DNA of 64,000 bases from Azohydromonas caseinilytica (GTDB lineage: Bacteria > Pseudomonadota > Gammaproteobacteria > Burkholderiales > Burkholderiaceae_C). Position 1 is the first letter of the stretch. Each line of letters starts with the position of its first letter. Where the stretch lies: assembly GCF_012927045.1 (NCBI RefSeq), contig NZ_JABBFW010000006.1:100361-164360 (forward strand), read 5' to 3'. The notes under the pieces were generated by a model. The model made no database searches. It was not told where the DNA came from and saw nothing but the letters and a program-made list of their open reading frames with translations. This document shows, piece by piece, positions 33,004 through 45,862 of the stretch. Made by a program: the position numbers and the translations under genes.

Positions 33004-33636
33004 TTGTTTTCGATCATACAAGCCGCCGGCTGGCCGATCTGGCCGCTGCTGCTGTGCTCGGTGCTGGCGCTCACGCTCATCATCGAGCGGCTGCTGAGCC
33101 TGCGCGCGGGGCGCATCACGCCCCCGAAGCTGCTCGACGAGGTGCTGCAGCTCACGCATGCCGCCCTGCCGGGGCCGGACGTGGTGCAGAAGCTGGAGCA
33201 GCACTCCGTGATGGGCCAGGTGCTGGCGGCCGGGATGCTGAGCGTGCTGCGCGAGCCGCGCATCGACGAGGGCCGGCTGCGCCAGGCCTTCCAGAACGCC
33301 GGCCGCGTGGCGGTGCACGAGCTGGAGCGCTACCTGAGCGCGCTGGGCAGCATCGCCTCGGCCGCGCCGCTGCTGGGGCTGTTCGGCACCGTGGTGGGCA
33401 TGATCGAACTCTTCGGCGCGCAGACGCCCGGCGGCGGCACCAACCCGCAGCAGATCGCGCACGGCATCTCGGTGGCGCTCTACAACACCGCCTTCGGCCT
33501 GGCCATCGCCATCCCCGCGCTGCTGTTCTACCGGCACTTCCGCGCCCGCGTGGACGAGTACACGCTGGTGCTGGAGCAGGCGGCCGAGCGGCTGCTGCCG
33601 CTGCTGCTGCGCCAGGCGGCGGCGCGCGGCGCCTGA
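33004..33636 (+). CDS. exbB: MotA/TolQ/ExbB proton-channel family protein
   Basis: A 210-residue inner-membrane proton-channel subunit. A first helix (AGWPIWPLLLCSVLALTLII) is followed by a cytoplasmic loop and two further helices, with the conserved LGSIASAAPLLGLFGTVVGM near 120-140 and LYNTAFGLAIAIPALLFY near 165-180. Start TTG 33004 has GGGGA at good spacing and gives MFSIIQAAGWPIW; an upstream TTG at 32980 is possible. With the ExbD-like protein encoded 18 bases later it would couple the proton gradient to a TonB-like partner. Proximity to lpxK and kdsB is common in betaproteobacteria. Confidence 0.9.
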   Translation: MFSIIQAAGWPIWPLLLCSVLALTLIIERLLSLRAGRITPPKLLDEVLQLTHAALPGPDVVQKLEQHSVMGQVLAAGMLSVLREPRIDEGRLRQAFQNAGRVAVHELERYLSALGSIASAAPLLGLFGTVVGMIELFGAQTPGGGTNPQQIAHGISVALYNTAFGLAIAIPALLFYRHFRARVDEYTLVLEQAAERLLPLLLRQAAARGA

Positions 33637-33654
33637 GCCGGCCGGGAGCGGGCG

Positions 33655-34074
33655 ATGGACTTCCGCAAGCCTCGGCGCGACGAGCCGGAGATCAACCTGA
33701 TCCCGTTCATCGACGTGCTGCTGGTGGTGCTCATCTTCCTGATGGTCACCACCACCTTCAACCGGCTCACGGCGCTGGACCTGACGCTGCCCACGGCCAG
33801 CACGCAGCCGCTGGCGCAGAAGCCCCAGGAGGTCGTGGTGGCCGTGGCGGCCGACGGCCGTTACGCGATCAACCAGCGCGTGGTGGACGGCCGCAGCGTG
33901 GAGGCGCTTGCCGCCGAGCTGCGCGGCGCCACGCAGAACCTGTCGCAGCCGGTGGTGATCATCAGCGCCGACGCCACGGCCGCGCACCAGTCGGTGATCA
34001 ACGTGCTGGACGCGGCGCGGCGCGCAGGCCTGTCGCGGCTGACCTTCGCCAGCCAGAGCGGTGACCCGCGCTGA
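33655..34074 (+). CDS. exbD: Biopolymer transport protein ExbD/TolR family
   Basis: A 139-residue protein with a short cytoplasmic N-terminus (MDFRKPRRDEPEINLIPFID), one transmembrane helix with the functional Asp in IDVLLVVLIFLMVTT, and a periplasmic domain. The NLIPFIDVLLV motif is diagnostic for ExbD/TolR. It is the stator partner of the ExbB-like protein just upstream. Its 3' end overlaps the GTG start of lpxK by 14 bases, so the genes are translationally linked. Confidence 0.93.
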   Translation: MDFRKPRRDEPEINLIPFIDVLLVVLIFLMVTTTFNRLTALDLTLPTASTQPLAQKPQEVVVAVAADGRYAINQRVVDGRSVEALAAELRGATQNLSQPVVIISADATAAHQSVINVLDAARRAGLSRLTFASQSGDPR

Positions 34075-35110
34075 GGCCACGCCCGGCGGCACCACGTCGC
34101 GCCTGGGCGACTGGCTGCAGCGGCAGTGGTGGCAGCCGCGGCCCTCGCCGGCCGCGCGGCTGCTGGGCCCGCTCTCCCTGCTGTACGAGACGCTGGCCGA
34201 GCGCCAACGCCGCAACACCACGCCGCAAAGCCCCGGGCTGCCGGTGGTGGTGGTCGGCAACCTGATCGTCGGCGGCGCCGGCAAGACGCCCACCGTCATC
34301 GCGCTGGCACAAGCACTGCGGGCGCTGGGCTGGACGCCGGGCGTGATCTCGCGCGGCCATGGGCGCGCCGCCGCAGGCGTGGCGGAGGTGCGGCGCGACA
34401 GCCGCGCGCGCGAGGTCGGCGACGAGCCGCTGCTGATCCACCTGCGCAGCGGCGCCCCGGTGGTGGTGGGCCGGGACCGGCTGGCCGCGGCACAGGCGCT
34501 GCGCGTGGCCCATCCGGACGTGAACCTGCTGCTGGCCGACGATGGCCTGCAGCACTGGCGCCTGGCGCGCGACGCGCAGGTCATCGTCTTCGACGATCGT
34601 GGCGCAGGCAACGGTTTTACCCTGCCCGCCGGGCCGATGCGGCAGCGGCTGCCCGACAGCGTGCCGCCGCGCAGCCTGGTGCTCTACAACGCCGCGACCC
34701 CGAGCACGCCGCTGCCGGGGTGGTGCGCGCAGCGGCGCCTGGCCGGCGCGGTGGAGCTGGGCGACTGGTGGGCGGGCCGGCCGCCCAGCCCGGATGCGCT
34801 GCAGGCCTTGAGGGACCGGCGCGTCGTGGCCGTGGCCGGCATCGGCGCGCCGCAGCGCTTTTTCGCCATGCTGCAGGCTCAGGGGCTGAGCCTGACGCCC
34901 TGCCCCGTGCCCGACCACCATGACTACGCCACGCTGCCCTGGCCGCCCGGCAGCGCCGACGTGGTGCTGACCGAGAAGGACGCCATCAAGCTGGAGCCGG
35001 GGCGCTGCGCCGGAACGCGCGTGTGGGTCGTGGCGCTAGACTTCGCCCTCCCCGACGACTTCGTGGCCGCACTGGCCCGGCTGCTTCCTTCCCCGCCTCA
35101 TGAGCCTTGA
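34061..35110 (+). CDS. lpxK: Tetraacyldisaccharide 4'-kinase
   Basis: A 349-residue membrane-associated kinase that phosphorylates the 4' position of the lipid A precursor. Walker A lies in [20 protein letters not shown] near 63-75; other family motifs are [36 protein letters not shown] and [13 protein letters not shown] near 160. GTG start overlapping the exbD end is taken because the N-terminus then reads through [12 protein letters not shown] as in homologues. The stop overlaps the Trm112-like gene by 11 bases, within an envelope-biogenesis operon. Confidence 0.95.
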   Translation: MTRAEATPGGTTSRLGDWLQRQWWQPRPSPAARLLGPLSLLYETLAERQRRNTTPQSPGLPVVVVGNLIVGGAGKTPTVIALAQALRALGWTPGVISRGHGRAAAGVAEVRRDSRAREVGDEPLLIHLRSGAPVVVGRDRLAAAQALRVAHPDVNLLLADDGLQHWRLARDAQVIVFDDRGAGNGFTLPAGPMRQRLPDSVPPRSLVLYNAATPSTPLPGWCAQRRLAGAVELGDWWAGRPPSPDALQALRDRRVVAVAGIGAPQRFFAMLQAQGLSLTPCPVPDHHDYATLPWPPGSADVVLTEKDAIKLEPGRCAGTRVWVVALDFALPDDFVAALARLLPSPPHEP

Positions 35111-35330
35111 CCACCGACTGATTGAACTGCTGGTATGCCCGGTGTGCAAAGGCCCGCTGGAGCTGCTGCGCGACACGCAACTGCAGCCGCGCGAGCTGCT
35201 GTGCCCGGCCGACCGACTGGCCTATCCCATCCGCGACGGCCTGCCGGTGATGCTGGAGAACGAGGCCCGCTCGCTGGACGCGCCCGCGGCGCCGCTGTCG
35301 CCCACGCCCGACGACGCCGCCGCGATATGA
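35100..35330 (+). CDS. Trm112 family protein
   Basis: A 76-residue protein with the Trm112 signature [17 protein letters not shown] and the later [18 protein letters not shown]. Only three Cys of the classical zinc cluster are obvious (two in CPVC and one in LLCPAD). Bacterial members are small proteins usually encoded between lpxK and kdsB, as here; their partner is not settled. It overlaps lpxK by 11 bases and kdsB by four (ATGA). Confidence 0.93.
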   Translation: MSLDHRLIELLVCPVCKGPLELLRDTQLQPRELLCPADRLAYPIRDGLPVMLENEARSLDAPAAPLSPTPDDAAAI

Positions 35331-36097
35331 GCGTGCTGCCTCACGAGGATTTCACCGTCCTGATTCCCGCGCGGCTGGCCTCCACGCGGCTGCCCGACAA
35401 GCCGCTGGCCGACATCGCCGGGCTGCCGATGGTGGTGCGCGTGGCGCAGCGCGCGGCGCTGTCCGGCGCCCGCCGCGTGGTGGTGGCGGCCGACGACGAG
35501 CGCATCGTGCAGGCCTGCGCCAGGCATGGCGTCGAGGCGGTGCTGACCGCCAAGGACCATCCCAACGGCAGCGACCGCCTGGCGCAGGCCTGCGCGCTGC
35601 TGGGCCTGGACGGCGAGGACATCGTGGTCAACGTGCAGGGCGACGAGCCGCTGATCGACCCGGCCCTCGTCGATGCCTGCGCCGCGCTGCTGCGCGAGCG
35701 CGACGATTGCGTGATGGGCACCGCCGCCCACGTGATCGAGAGCGAGGAGGACTGGCGCAATCCCAACGTGGTGAAGGTGGTGCTCGATGCCGCCGGCCGC
35801 GCCCTGTACTTCACGCGCGCGAGCGTGCCCTTCTGGCGCGACGCCGTGCCGCCCGGCGCGCTGCCCAGCCCCGCGCCGCTGCGCCACATCGGCCTGTATG
35901 CCTACCGCGCCGGCTTCCTGCGCCGCTATCCGACGCTGGAGGCCTCGCCGCTGGAGCGCATCGAATCGCTGGAGCAGCTGCGCGTGCTCTGGCATGGCGA
36001 GCGCATCGCGGTGCACGTCACGGTGCAGGCGCCCGGCCCCGGCGTGGACACGCCCGAGGACCTGCAGCGCGTGCGCGCACTGCTCGAAAAGGCCTGA
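35327..36097 (+). CDS. kdsB: 3-deoxy-manno-octulosonate cytidylyltransferase
   Basis: A 256-residue enzyme that activates KDO with CTP for lipopolysaccharide inner-core synthesis. The nucleotide-binding N-terminus reads [20 protein letters not shown], followed by [30 protein letters not shown] and [16 protein letters not shown] near 105, then [16 protein letters not shown] near 185. ATG 35327 overlaps the stop of the Trm112-like gene as ATGA. Full family length. Acts in the cytoplasm. Confidence 0.96.
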   Translation: MSVLPHEDFTVLIPARLASTRLPDKPLADIAGLPMVVRVAQRAALSGARRVVVAADDERIVQACARHGVEAVLTAKDHPNGSDRLAQACALLGLDGEDIVVNVQGDEPLIDPALVDACAALLRERDDCVMGTAAHVIESEEDWRNPNVVKVVLDAAGRALYFTRASVPFWRDAVPPGALPSPAPLRHIGLYAYRAGFLRRYPTLEASPLERIESLEQLRVLWHGERIAVHVTVQAPGPGVDTPEDLQRVRALLEKA

Positions 36098-36139
36098 AGC
36101 GACGGGCTCGGCGCGTGAGCCAAAGATGCTGACGCAACG

Positions 36140-36187
36140 CTGACACCCCTGTCAGGCAAATGCCCACGGCGTGATGACCGTCACGCC
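36140..36187. repeat. Two adjacent inverted repeats upstream of adk
   Basis: CTGACA-CCCC-TGTCAG (36140-36155) and GGCGTGA-TGACCG-TCACGCC (36168-36187) are both perfect and lie 13 bases apart in the 238-base kdsB-adk gap. Neither is followed by a T-run, so they are not clear terminators. They could be operators or structured mRNA 5' to adk. A further TGAC-AGGC-GTCA copy-like element occurs at about 36218. Confidence 0.4.
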
Positions 36188-36200
36188 GCATGCGGGTTAG

Positions 36201-36992
<792 letters not shown>

Positions 36993-37011
36993 GGCTGAAG
37001 CGTCTCGCTTG

Positions 37012-37038
37012 AAAAAGCCGCCTGGGGGCGGCTTTTTT
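37012..37038. terminator. Bidirectional intrinsic terminator between adk and the ABC-transporter operon
   Basis: AAAAAGCCGCC-TGG-GGGCGGCTTTTTT forms an eleven-base stem with an A-run on one side and a T-run on the other, so it can end transcription of adk (plus) and of the tadA-ldcA-yej operon (minus), which converge here. Confidence 0.88.
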
Positions 37039-37077
37039 GCGTTTGTACGGCAGCCGGAAACGGAGCTGCCGCGCTCT

Positions 37078-38991
37078 CTACTTCGGACCATCAGCCGTCT
37101 GTCTCACCACCAACCTCGGCACCGCCGCCAGCAAACTCTTGGTGTACTCGTGCCGCGGCTCCTGCAGCACCTGCTCGGCCGGGCCCATCTCGACGATGCG
37201 CCCGCCCTGCATCACCGCCACTTCGTGCGCCAGGTAGCCCACCACGCCGATGTTGTGCGTGATGAAGAGATAGGCCAGTCCCAGCTGCTGCTGCAGCTCG
37301 CGCAGCAGGTTCAGGATCTGCGCCTGCACCGACACGTCCAGCGCCGAGGTCGGCTCGTCGCACACCAGCAGTTTCGGTGCCACCGCCAGGGCGCGCGCGA
37401 TGGCGATGCGCTGCCGCTGCCCGCCGGAGAACTCGTGCGGCCAGCGCTGCAGCGCGTCGGCGGGCAGGCCTACCTGCCGCGCCAGCGCCTGCACCCGCTC
37501 GCGCCGCTGCTCGGCACCGAGCTGCGGCAGCAGCGCCTGTAAACCCTCCTCCAGCAGCTCGGCCACGCGCAGCCGCGGGTTGAGCGAGCCGAACGGGTCC
37601 TGGAACACGATCTGCGCCTGCGCGCGCGCCTCGCGCAGCGCGTCGCCCTCCAGCGCGAACAGGTCCACGCCCTCCAGCAGCGCCTGCCCCCGCACCCGCG
37701 CCTGCCGGCGCAGCAGCTGCACGATGGCCTTGCCGGTGGTGGTCTTGCCGCTGCCGCTCTCGCCCACCAGCGCCAGCGTGCGCCCGGGCCGCATGTCGAA
37801 GCTCAGCTCCCGCACCGCCTCCACATGGCCCACCACGCGGCGCAACAAGCCCTTGCGCACCGGAAAGCCCACCGACAGGTTTTTCACCTGCAACAGCGGC
37901 ACCGAACCGGCTGCGGGCGGTACGCCTTTCAGCGCCCGCTGGGCGGATGAGGGCTGCAGCGCCGCCGCCGTGTCGCCGGGCGACGGGGGCACCGCGCCCG
38001 GCGCGTACAGCACGCAGCGCACCTGCCGCCCCTTGCCGGGCCGGAACAGCGGCACCGGCTCGCCGCACACCGGCATGGCATGCGGGCAGCGCGACTTGAA
38101 ACGGCAGCCCGGCAGGCGCTCGGACAGCCCCGGCACGCTGCCGGCGATGGCCGCCAGCGGCTCGTCGCGGCGCCGCGCATCGGGCAACGCGCGCAGCAGC
38201 GCCTGCGCATACGGGTGCGCCGGCGCGTGAAAGAAGGCCTCGGCCGGCGCCAGCTCCACCAGCTGGCCCGCATACATCAGCGCCACCTGCTGCGCAAAGC
38301 CGGAGACCAGCGCCAGATCGTGCGTGATCAGCAGCAGCCCCAGCCCCTGCTCGCGCTGCAGCTCCCGCAGCAGTTCCATGATCTGCGCCTGCACCGTGAC
38401 GTCCAGCGCCGTGGTGGGCTCGTCGGCCAGCAGGTAGTCCGGCTCGGTGGCCAGCACCATGGCGATCATGGCGCGCTGCTTCTGCCCGCCGCTGAGCGTG
38501 AAGGGATAGCGCTCGAACGCCCCTTCGGGCAGTTCCACGCGCCGCAGCCACTGCCGCGCCCGCTCGCGCGCCGCGGCGCCATGCAGCGGCAGGTGCCGCT
38601 CGATGGCCTCGACCACCTGCTCGCCCACCGTCATCACCGGGTCCAGGCTGGTGGCGGGCTCCTGGAAGATCATGCCGATGCGCCGGCCCCGCAGCGGCCG
38701 CATGCGCGCCTCCGGCAGCGCCAGCAGGTCCTGCCCATCCAGCTTCACCTGCCCACCCACGACGCGCCCGCCCTCGGGCAGCAGCCGCATCAGCGCCAGC
38801 GCCGTGATGCTCTTGCCGCAGCCGCTCTCGCCCACCAGCGCCACGGTCTGTCCCTGCGTCAAGGCCAGCGACAGCGCGTCCACCACCGCCAGGCTGCCGG
38901 CGTCGGTGTCGATGCGCACGTCCAGATCCTGGACCTCCAGGCGTCCCTGTCCCCGCGCGGAGCGGCCCTGAGCACGTTCCTGATCGGCCAT
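37078..38991 (-). CDS. yejF: Peptide ABC transporter, fused double ATPase (YejF type)
   Basis: A 637-residue protein with two complete ABC ATPase domains in one chain. First domain: Walker [17 protein letters not shown] near 46, signature [15 protein letters not shown], Walker [14 protein letters not shown] near 180, then an oligopeptide-ATPase C-terminal element with Cys residues ([14 protein letters not shown]). Second domain: Walker [18 protein letters not shown] near 410, signature [16 protein letters not shown], Walker [13 protein letters not shown]. Start [11 protein letters not shown] at ATG 38989-38991. Last gene of the operon. It energises uptake of peptides or muropeptides by the two permeases encoded upstream. 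Confidence 0.92.
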   Translation of the reverse strand: MADQERAQGRSARGQGRLEVQDLDVRIDTDAGSLAVVDALSLALTQGQTVALVGESGCGKSITALALMRLLPEGGRVVGGQVKLDGQDLLALPEARMRPLRGRRIGMIFQEPATSLDPVMTVGEQVVEAIERHLPLHGAAARERARQWLRRVELPEGAFERYPFTLSGGQKQRAMIAMVLATEPDYLLADEPTTALDVTVQAQIMELLRELQREQGLGLLLITHDLALVSGFAQQVALMYAGQLVELAPAEAFFHAPAHPYAQALLRALPDARRRDEPLAAIAGSVPGLSERLPGCRFKSRCPHAMPVCGEPVPLFRPGKGRQVRCVLYAPGAVPPSPGDTAAALQPSSAQRALKGVPPAAGSVPLLQVKNLSVGFPVRKGLLRRVVGHVEAVRELSFDMRPGRTLALVGESGSGKTTTGKAIVQLLRRQARVRGQALLEGVDLFALEGDALREARAQAQIVFQDPFGSLNPRLRVAELLEEGLQALLPQLGAEQRRERVQALARQVGLPADALQRWPHEFSGGQRQRIAIARALAVAPKLLVCDEPTSALDVSVQAQILNLLRELQQQLGLAYLFITHNIGVVGYLAHEVAVMQGGRIVEMGPAEQVLQEPRHEYTKSLLAAVPRLVVRQTADGPK

Positions 38992-39001
38992 GCGCAGCCC
39001 C

Positions 39002-40429
39002 TCAGCCTCGTTGCACCCGCAACGCCCGCGCGCGCGGGTCGAAGGCGTCGCGCACCCCATCGGCCAGCAGGTTCGCCGACAGCACCAGCGCCAGCATGAA
39101 CATGAAGGCGCTGGTGAAACTCCACCACACCAACGGGTCGCGGCTCATCTCGCTGCGGGCCAGGTTGATCATCCCGCCGAAGCTGTTGAGCGAGGGGTCC
39201 ACGCCCACGCCCACGTAGCTCAGCACCGCCTCATAGAGCACCAGGGCCGAAAAGTCGAGCACGGTGGTGATCAGCACCAGGTGCAGCGTGTTGGGCAGGA
39301 TGTGGCGCAGCATGATGCGCCCGGCCGGCAGCCCGAAGGCGGTGGCGGCCTGCACGTACTCCATCTCGCGCAGCTTCAGCGTTTCCGCGCGCAGCAGCCG
39401 GCACAGCGTGGCCCAGCCGGTCAGCCCCAGGATCAGGCACAGCAGCAGCAGACGCAGGTCGCTGCGCTCGGCCCCGGTGGCGAACAGCCCGGGGTTCTGG
39501 TCGATGAACACCTGCACCATCAGCACGCAGGCGGCGATCAGCAGCACGTTGGGCACGGCCGAGAGCACGGTGTAGAGGTACTGGATCAGCGCGTCGGCCC
39601 AGCCGCGCAGGTAGCCCGCCACGATGCCCAGCACCAGCGCCAGCGGCAGCGTGGCGACGGTCGCAAGGCTGCCGATGACGAAGGCGGTGCGCACGCTCTT
39701 CAAGGCCTGCACCAGCACGTCGTTGCCGGTGCGATCCGTGCCCAGCACGTGGTAGTGGCCCATCAGCGCGAGCACCGGCCCGGCCACCAGGCACAGCGCG
39801 GTGACGCACAGCAGCGCCGCGCGCAGCGGCGCGCGGGTGCGGTCATGCACGATGTCCTCCAGCGCCCAGCGCCACGGAATGCCTTTCTGCCGCCGGCGCC
39901 GCCGGCACATCAGGGCCAGCACCATGGTCGCCACCACCAGGGCGCCCGCCACGCCGGCCAGCACGCGCCGGGTGACGTCGCCGGCCCGATCACGCCCGGG
40001 GTCGGCCAGGTGCGCGCCGCCATGCTGCAGGCGAGGGAAGGTGCGCACCACGCTGCCGCCCTGCTCCACGCTCTGGCGGTTGAAGGCGTGCGTGGCCAGC
40101 GGCGCAGAGTAGCTGGACTCGCGCATGGCAATGGGCCGCGCCAGCAGCACGTCGAGCAGGCTCTCGGTGCGCGTGGCGTAGAAGACCTCGCCCGAGGCGG
40201 TGGGCGGCAGCGCGCGGCGGAAGTGCAGGCTGTCCAGCAAGGCCACCAGCGCGAAGGCGCCGAACACGATCAGCGCGCACAGCGCCGGCGCGTCATGGAG
40301 GATGCGGCGCCAGGGCGCGCGCCGCGCCGGGTCGCGCTGCAGCCGCCAGCCGTAGAGCGCCAGCGCCGCCACCAGCAGCCACAGCACCGCGTCGGTCCAC
40401 AACAGCACGGGACGAGGCAGCGGCGCCAT
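39002..40429 (-). CDS. yejE: Peptide ABC transporter permease (YejE type) with extended N-terminus
   Basis: A 475-residue inner-membrane permease of the DppC/YejE class. The C-terminal half carries the BPD transport domain: VLGTDRTGNDVLVQALKSVR near 230, then helices and the EAA-type loop YVQAATAFGLPAGRIMLRHI near 360. The N-terminal 230 residues are longer than in DppC and include two hydrophobic segments (about 8-26 and 49-70) and a further helix near 165, with a soluble insert between, as in YejE. It lies 10 bases upstream of yejF and 3 bases after the other permease gene. Confidence 0.9.
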   Translation of the reverse strand: MAPLPRPVLLWTDAVLWLLVAALALYGWRLQRDPARRAPWRRILHDAPALCALIVFGAFALVALLDSLHFRRALPPTASGEVFYATRTESLLDVLLARPIAMRESSYSAPLATHAFNRQSVEQGGSVVRTFPRLQHGGAHLADPGRDRAGDVTRRVLAGVAGALVVATMVLALMCRRRRRQKGIPWRWALEDIVHDRTRAPLRAALLCVTALCLVAGPVLALMGHYHVLGTDRTGNDVLVQALKSVRTAFVIGSLATVATLPLALVLGIVAGYLRGWADALIQYLYTVLSAVPNVLLIAACVLMVQVFIDQNPGLFATGAERSDLRLLLLCLILGLTGWATLCRLLRAETLKLREMEYVQAATAFGLPAGRIMLRHILPNTLHLVLITTVLDFSALVLYEAVLSYVGVGVDPSLNSFGGMINLARSEMSRDPLVWWSFTSAFMFMLALVLSANLLADGVRDAFDPRARALRVQRG

Positions 40430-40432
40430 GCG

Positions 40433-41416
40433 CTACTCCAGCCGCACCCGGGGATCGACCCAGGTGTAGGCGATGTCGATGAGCAGGAATGCCGCCACGT
40501 AGAGCAGCGCGCCCAGGAACACCATGGCGCGCACCACGGCGAAGTCCTGCGCCGAGATGGCGTCCACCACGTAGGCGCCCAGCCCCGGAATGCCGAAGAA
40601 GCTCTCGAACAGCAGGCTGCCCAGGAACACGTAGGGCAGGAAGGAACCAGCGCTGGTGAGGATCGGGATCAGCGCGTTGGGCAGCACATGGCGCAGCAGC
40701 ACCGCGGGTTCGCTCATGCCCTTGGCGCGCGCGGTGCGCACATGGTCCTTGCCGACCTCCTCCAGCAGCATGGCGCGGTAGAGGCGCGCCTCGCCGCCCA
40801 GGCGCGCCAGCAGGCTCAAGCAGACCGGCAGCACCAGGAACTTCAACGCGTCCAGCCCCGGGGCCCAGCCCGAGATCGGCACGAGCTTGAGCACGCGCGA
40901 GAACAGCAGCTGGCCGACGATGATGTAGAACAGGCTGCTGATCGACAGCATCAGCACGCACAGCACCACGCCCCAGAAGTCGATGCGGGTGTGCCTGAAG
41001 AACACCAGCAGCAGCGCGAAGCCCACCGAGGCGATGAGCTGCAGGATGAAGATCGGCACCGCCAGCTGCAGGCTTACCCCCATGCGCGTGCGGATCTCGC
41101 GGCCGATGTCCAGCGCGCTCTGCGAATCGGAGCGGCCGAAGTCCAGCCACAGCAGCGACACCGAGCGCTGCCAGAACACGGTGCGGGTGAGTTTTTCCGT
41201 GCCCTCGCCCTGCTCGTTCCACATCAGCGGCTGGTCGTAGCCGCGCTCGGCCTTCCACTTCTCGATCTGCTCGGCGCCGACGCGGCGCCCGCCGATGTTC
41301 ATGCGCGCCATATCGTCGGGCGTGTTGACGGTGAAGAACAGCAGGAAGGTCAGCAGGTTGACGCCCACCAGCACCAGCACCGCGTAGGCCACGCGCCGCA
41401 GGATGGCGTTGATCAT
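40433..41416 (-). CDS. yejB: Peptide ABC transporter permease (YejB type)
   Basis: A 327-residue permease of the DppB/YejB class. N-terminal helix VAYAVLVLVGVNLLTFLLFF, a periplasmic loop, then five further helices with the BPD EAA motif DHVRTARAKGMSEPAVLLRH near 230 and SLLFESFFGIPGLGAYVVDA near 275. ATG 41414-41416 overlaps the stop of the substrate-binding protein gene by four bases (ATGA). It pairs with the YejE-like permease as the membrane channel. Confidence 0.93.
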   Translation of the reverse strand: MINAILRRVAYAVLVLVGVNLLTFLLFFTVNTPDDMARMNIGGRRVGAEQIEKWKAERGYDQPLMWNEQGEGTEKLTRTVFWQRSVSLLWLDFGRSDSQSALDIGREIRTRMGVSLQLAVPIFILQLIASVGFALLLVFFRHTRIDFWGVVLCVLMLSISSLFYIIVGQLLFSRVLKLVPISGWAPGLDALKFLVLPVCLSLLARLGGEARLYRAMLLEEVGKDHVRTARAKGMSEPAVLLRHVLPNALIPILTSAGSFLPYVFLGSLLFESFFGIPGLGAYVVDAISAQDFAVVRAMVFLGALLYVAAFLLIDIAYTWVDPRVRLE

Positions 41417-43670
41417 GCGGCGGCCTCCCCGGGGCGCTTGGCCCCGGCCTCACTTCGCCCCGCCGCCGCCTCGCGCGCGCGCCAGTGCGCGCGCAGCCGC
41501 CACAGCAGCGCCAGCAGCGCCACGGGCAGCAGCAGCAGCGGCCACCACTGCGGCCGGTTCCACTCGGCCCAGCGCTGCGCGCGCAACTCCGTGTCGAGCC
41601 GGTAGTACTTGGCCATGTCGCGCACCAGCAGGCTGGGCTTGCCGTTGTGCACCCAGGGCTGGAACGCCGAGGCCGCGTAAGGAAAGTAGCCCCAGGCCCA
41701 GGGCGCGTCCTGGCGCACGATGTCCACCATCTCGTCGATCACGGCCTGGCGCCGCGGGCCGTCGTCCAGCGACTGCATCTGCTTGTAGAGCCGGTCGTAT
41801 TCGGGGTTGCGGTAGTTGCTGGAGTTCTCGCCGTCATGCCCGACCTTGGCATTGGGGCCGTAGAGCAGGAAAAGAAAATTCTCGGGGTCCGGGTAGTCGG
41901 CCAGCCAGCCCCAGCTGAAGATCTGCGCGCGGCCGTGGCGCATCTTTTCCTGGAACTGGTTGTAGTCGGTGGCGCGGATCTCCAGCTGGATGCCGAGCTT
42001 GCCGAACTGCCGCGTGAGCCAGTCCAGCTCGGCGCGGATCTCCGGCGTGGGCACGCGCTGGAAGTCGTAATAGAGCACCAGCGGCCGGCCGCTTTTCGCG
42101 TCGCGCCCGTCGGGGTAGCCGGCCTCGGCCAGCAGCCGCCTGGCCTCGGCGATGGAGCGGCGCACCACCTTGCCGCCCACCACCCGGTGCGTCACCGGAT
42201 TGTGGCCTTCCACCGTGCCGTGGCGCGAGCCGAACAGCCCGGCCGGCAGCGGCCCGTGCGCGGCCTCGCCGGCCTTGTTGATGAAGATGCGGCCGTAACC
42301 TTCCTCGTAGTCGATGGCGATGGAGATGGCCTGGCGCAGCCTGCGGTTGCGCGCCTGCTGCTGCGGCGTGTCGCCGCGGCCCACCACCGGGTCCAGCCAG
42401 TTGAAGCCCAGGTAGGCGATGCTGATGTCCACCGTCTTCGGGAACTGGAAGCCGCGCTCCTCGTAGAGCCGCCGCGTGGCGGCGGAGTCCTGCATGTCGC
42501 TGAGGAACTCGATGCCCCATTCCGGGCGCTCGATCTCCGGCACGTCCAGGTAGCCCTGGATGAACTTGGCCTTGTGCGGCAGTTTTTCCCGCTCGTTGGT
42601 GGAGACGATGCGGTCGATGAAGGGCATGGTCTTGCCGCAGTCGTCGAGCAGCCCGGCCTCCTTGTCGCCGGGCATGCCCTCGCAGGGATAGGGCTCGCCG
42701 CGGAAGTTCGGGTTGCGCTCCAGCACGTGACGCCGGTCGGTGATGCGCTCGGTCAGCATGTACGGCCCCGTGCCCACCGGCCAGGCCGCCAGACTCATGC
42801 CGGCGCCGGCCATGCCGGGCTGGGCGTAGAAGGCATCGGCCTCCCAGGGCACCGGCGCCATGAAGGTCATGGCCAGCCAGTATTTCCACTGCGGATATTT
42901 GCCCTTCAGCGTGATGCGCAGCAGGTGTTTTTCCGGCGCCTGCGCGCCTTCCAGCGGCCAGCGGCGCAGGTCCAGGAAGGGTTTGTCCAGGGCCGAGGCC
43001 GGCAGGCCCTGGCGCAGCTTCGCGTCCTCGGTGCGCAGCGTGTCGCCCAGCGCCTTCAGGCCCAGCACATGCTCGGCGAACACGCCGAACACCGGTGCTT
43101 CCACGCGCGGGCTGGCGTGGCGCTTCAGGGCATAGATGAAATCCTCAGCCGTGAGCTCGCGCGTGCCCTGGTGCTCGAAGTCCAGCGGCGTGCGGCGCTC
43201 GCCCAGCTCACCGGCTTTCAGCGCGTGGTAGCGATGGCGGCCCTGCTCGTCCCTGGCGAAGGCCGGGTGCGGCGCGAACAGGATGCCGGGGCGGATGCGG
43301 ATGTCGTAGACGCTGTAGGCGATCTGCCCGGGGTCGGCGTCGGGCGGCAGCGGGCGGCGCTGCGCGTCCAGGTAGCGCGGCTCGGCGATCGCCTCGGCCG
43401 CCTTGGGCACCAGCGCGTAAGGGCGCTTGAGGTAGTGGTAGCCGTAGAGCGGCTCGTAGACCTGGTAGGTGTACGGCGTCTCGTTGTTGTTGTAGGAGGC
43501 GGTCGGGTCCAGCGAGCGCGGGCTGCGCTCCTGGAAGGCATTGAGCAGCGTGTTGCTGCGCGCGGTGCCGGCGGGGTACGGGCTGTTGTCGCAGGCCGCC
43601 AGCAGCAGCGCGAGCACGATCACCAACGCCGCCGGCAGCCACCGGCGCGGCAGCGGCCCCGCGATGGGGC

Positions 43671-43698
<28 letters not shown>
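41413..43698 (-). CDS. yejA: Extracellular solute-binding protein family 5 (YejA-like) with lipobox and C-terminal membrane helix
   Basis: A 761-residue periplasmic peptide-binding protein. The N-terminus has a lipoprotein signal ending LALLLAACDNSPY. The SBP_bac_5 fold covers about residues 60-700, with the typical YGYHYLKRPYALVPKAAEAI opening and FNWLDPVVGRGDTPQQQARN in the middle. Unusually, a hydrophobic helix (QWWPLLLLPVALLALLW) near residue 725 is followed by a charged Arg-rich tail, so both ends may be tied to the inner membrane. The only clear start is ATG 43696-43698, which overlaps the 3' end of ldcA by 28 bases. Likely ligand: oligopeptides or muropeptides. Confidence 0.88.
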
Positions 43699-45232
<1,534 letters not shown>

Positions 45233-45403
45233 TCACCCGCCAGCCCGAAGCGCCGCCTTGCAGCGGCGGCGATTGTACGCCGGGCTTCCTACCCACACCG
45301 AATCCTTAAATAACCGAGTTCACCAAGAACCAGGAAGCCAAATTCTTCACAATTATCCGCATACCCGGCACAAGTCCGAGCGCATTCAACACGAAGTCGA
45401 GCT

Positions 45404-45862
45404 TCACGGTCGCCTGGCTATTGGCGGCATGACAATACACAAAGATGCTTTGATTGCATCAATATCTGCGACATTTGATATTGGCTCGGCCTTTTTCTTC
45501 CCTTTTAGCGAAAGGCTTATGAATCGCGGAGATGGGTCATCGGCATAGACGATGACACCATCAAACGCAGGGACTTGATCGAATGGCTTGCCGAGTATTT
45601 CCACAAGCGCGGATTGTGCACCTTTCGAATTTTCAAGCAAAGCCTTCGTTACGAGTTCACTTGCAATCCTCGGAGGACGCTTTTTCATGTAAATTCTAGC
45701 GTCTGAATTCCAGCATAAATCGTCACCTGAGTTCAAGTAGCCCCTGACTTTGGCATCGATGATACTTACCTCCGATTTCGCGAGATTGATCCAAACAATG
45801 TATGGCCCCTCCGCAATTCCGGCGAACACAGAACCAGAAAAATTAAATATTACGACAAGCAA
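45404..45862 (-). CDS. AT-rich exported hypothetical protein without an ATG start
   Basis: I do not recognise this protein. The shortest plausible start, TTG 45860-45862, gives 152 residues. The frame is open further upstream without any ATG and reads RRIAVALLVVIFNFSGSVFA, which resembles a signal peptide whose positively charged start would be encoded before the TTG. The mature part is AT-rich compared with flanking genes and contains IVWINLAKSEVSIID, DDLCWNSDARIYMKKRPPRI and a Cys near the end. It lies directly downstream of, and partly overlaps, the broken vgrG. An immunity- or effector-associated protein is possible by position only. It may have lost its original start through the vgrG rearrangement. 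Confidence 0.5.
   Translation of the reverse strand: MLVVIFNFSGSVFAGIAEGPYIVWINLAKSEVSIIDAKVRGYLNSGDDLCWNSDARIYMKKRPPRIASELVTKALLENSKGAQSALVEILGKPFDQVPAFDGVIVYADDPSPRFISLSLKGKKKAEPISNVADIDAIKASLCIVMPPIARRP

Noticed and set aside
38990..41605. Plus-strand open frame of about 870 codons across the two permease genes
   Set aside because: Its Gln/His/Arg-rich translation mirrors the codon bias of the minus-strand permeases; no start context or family features.
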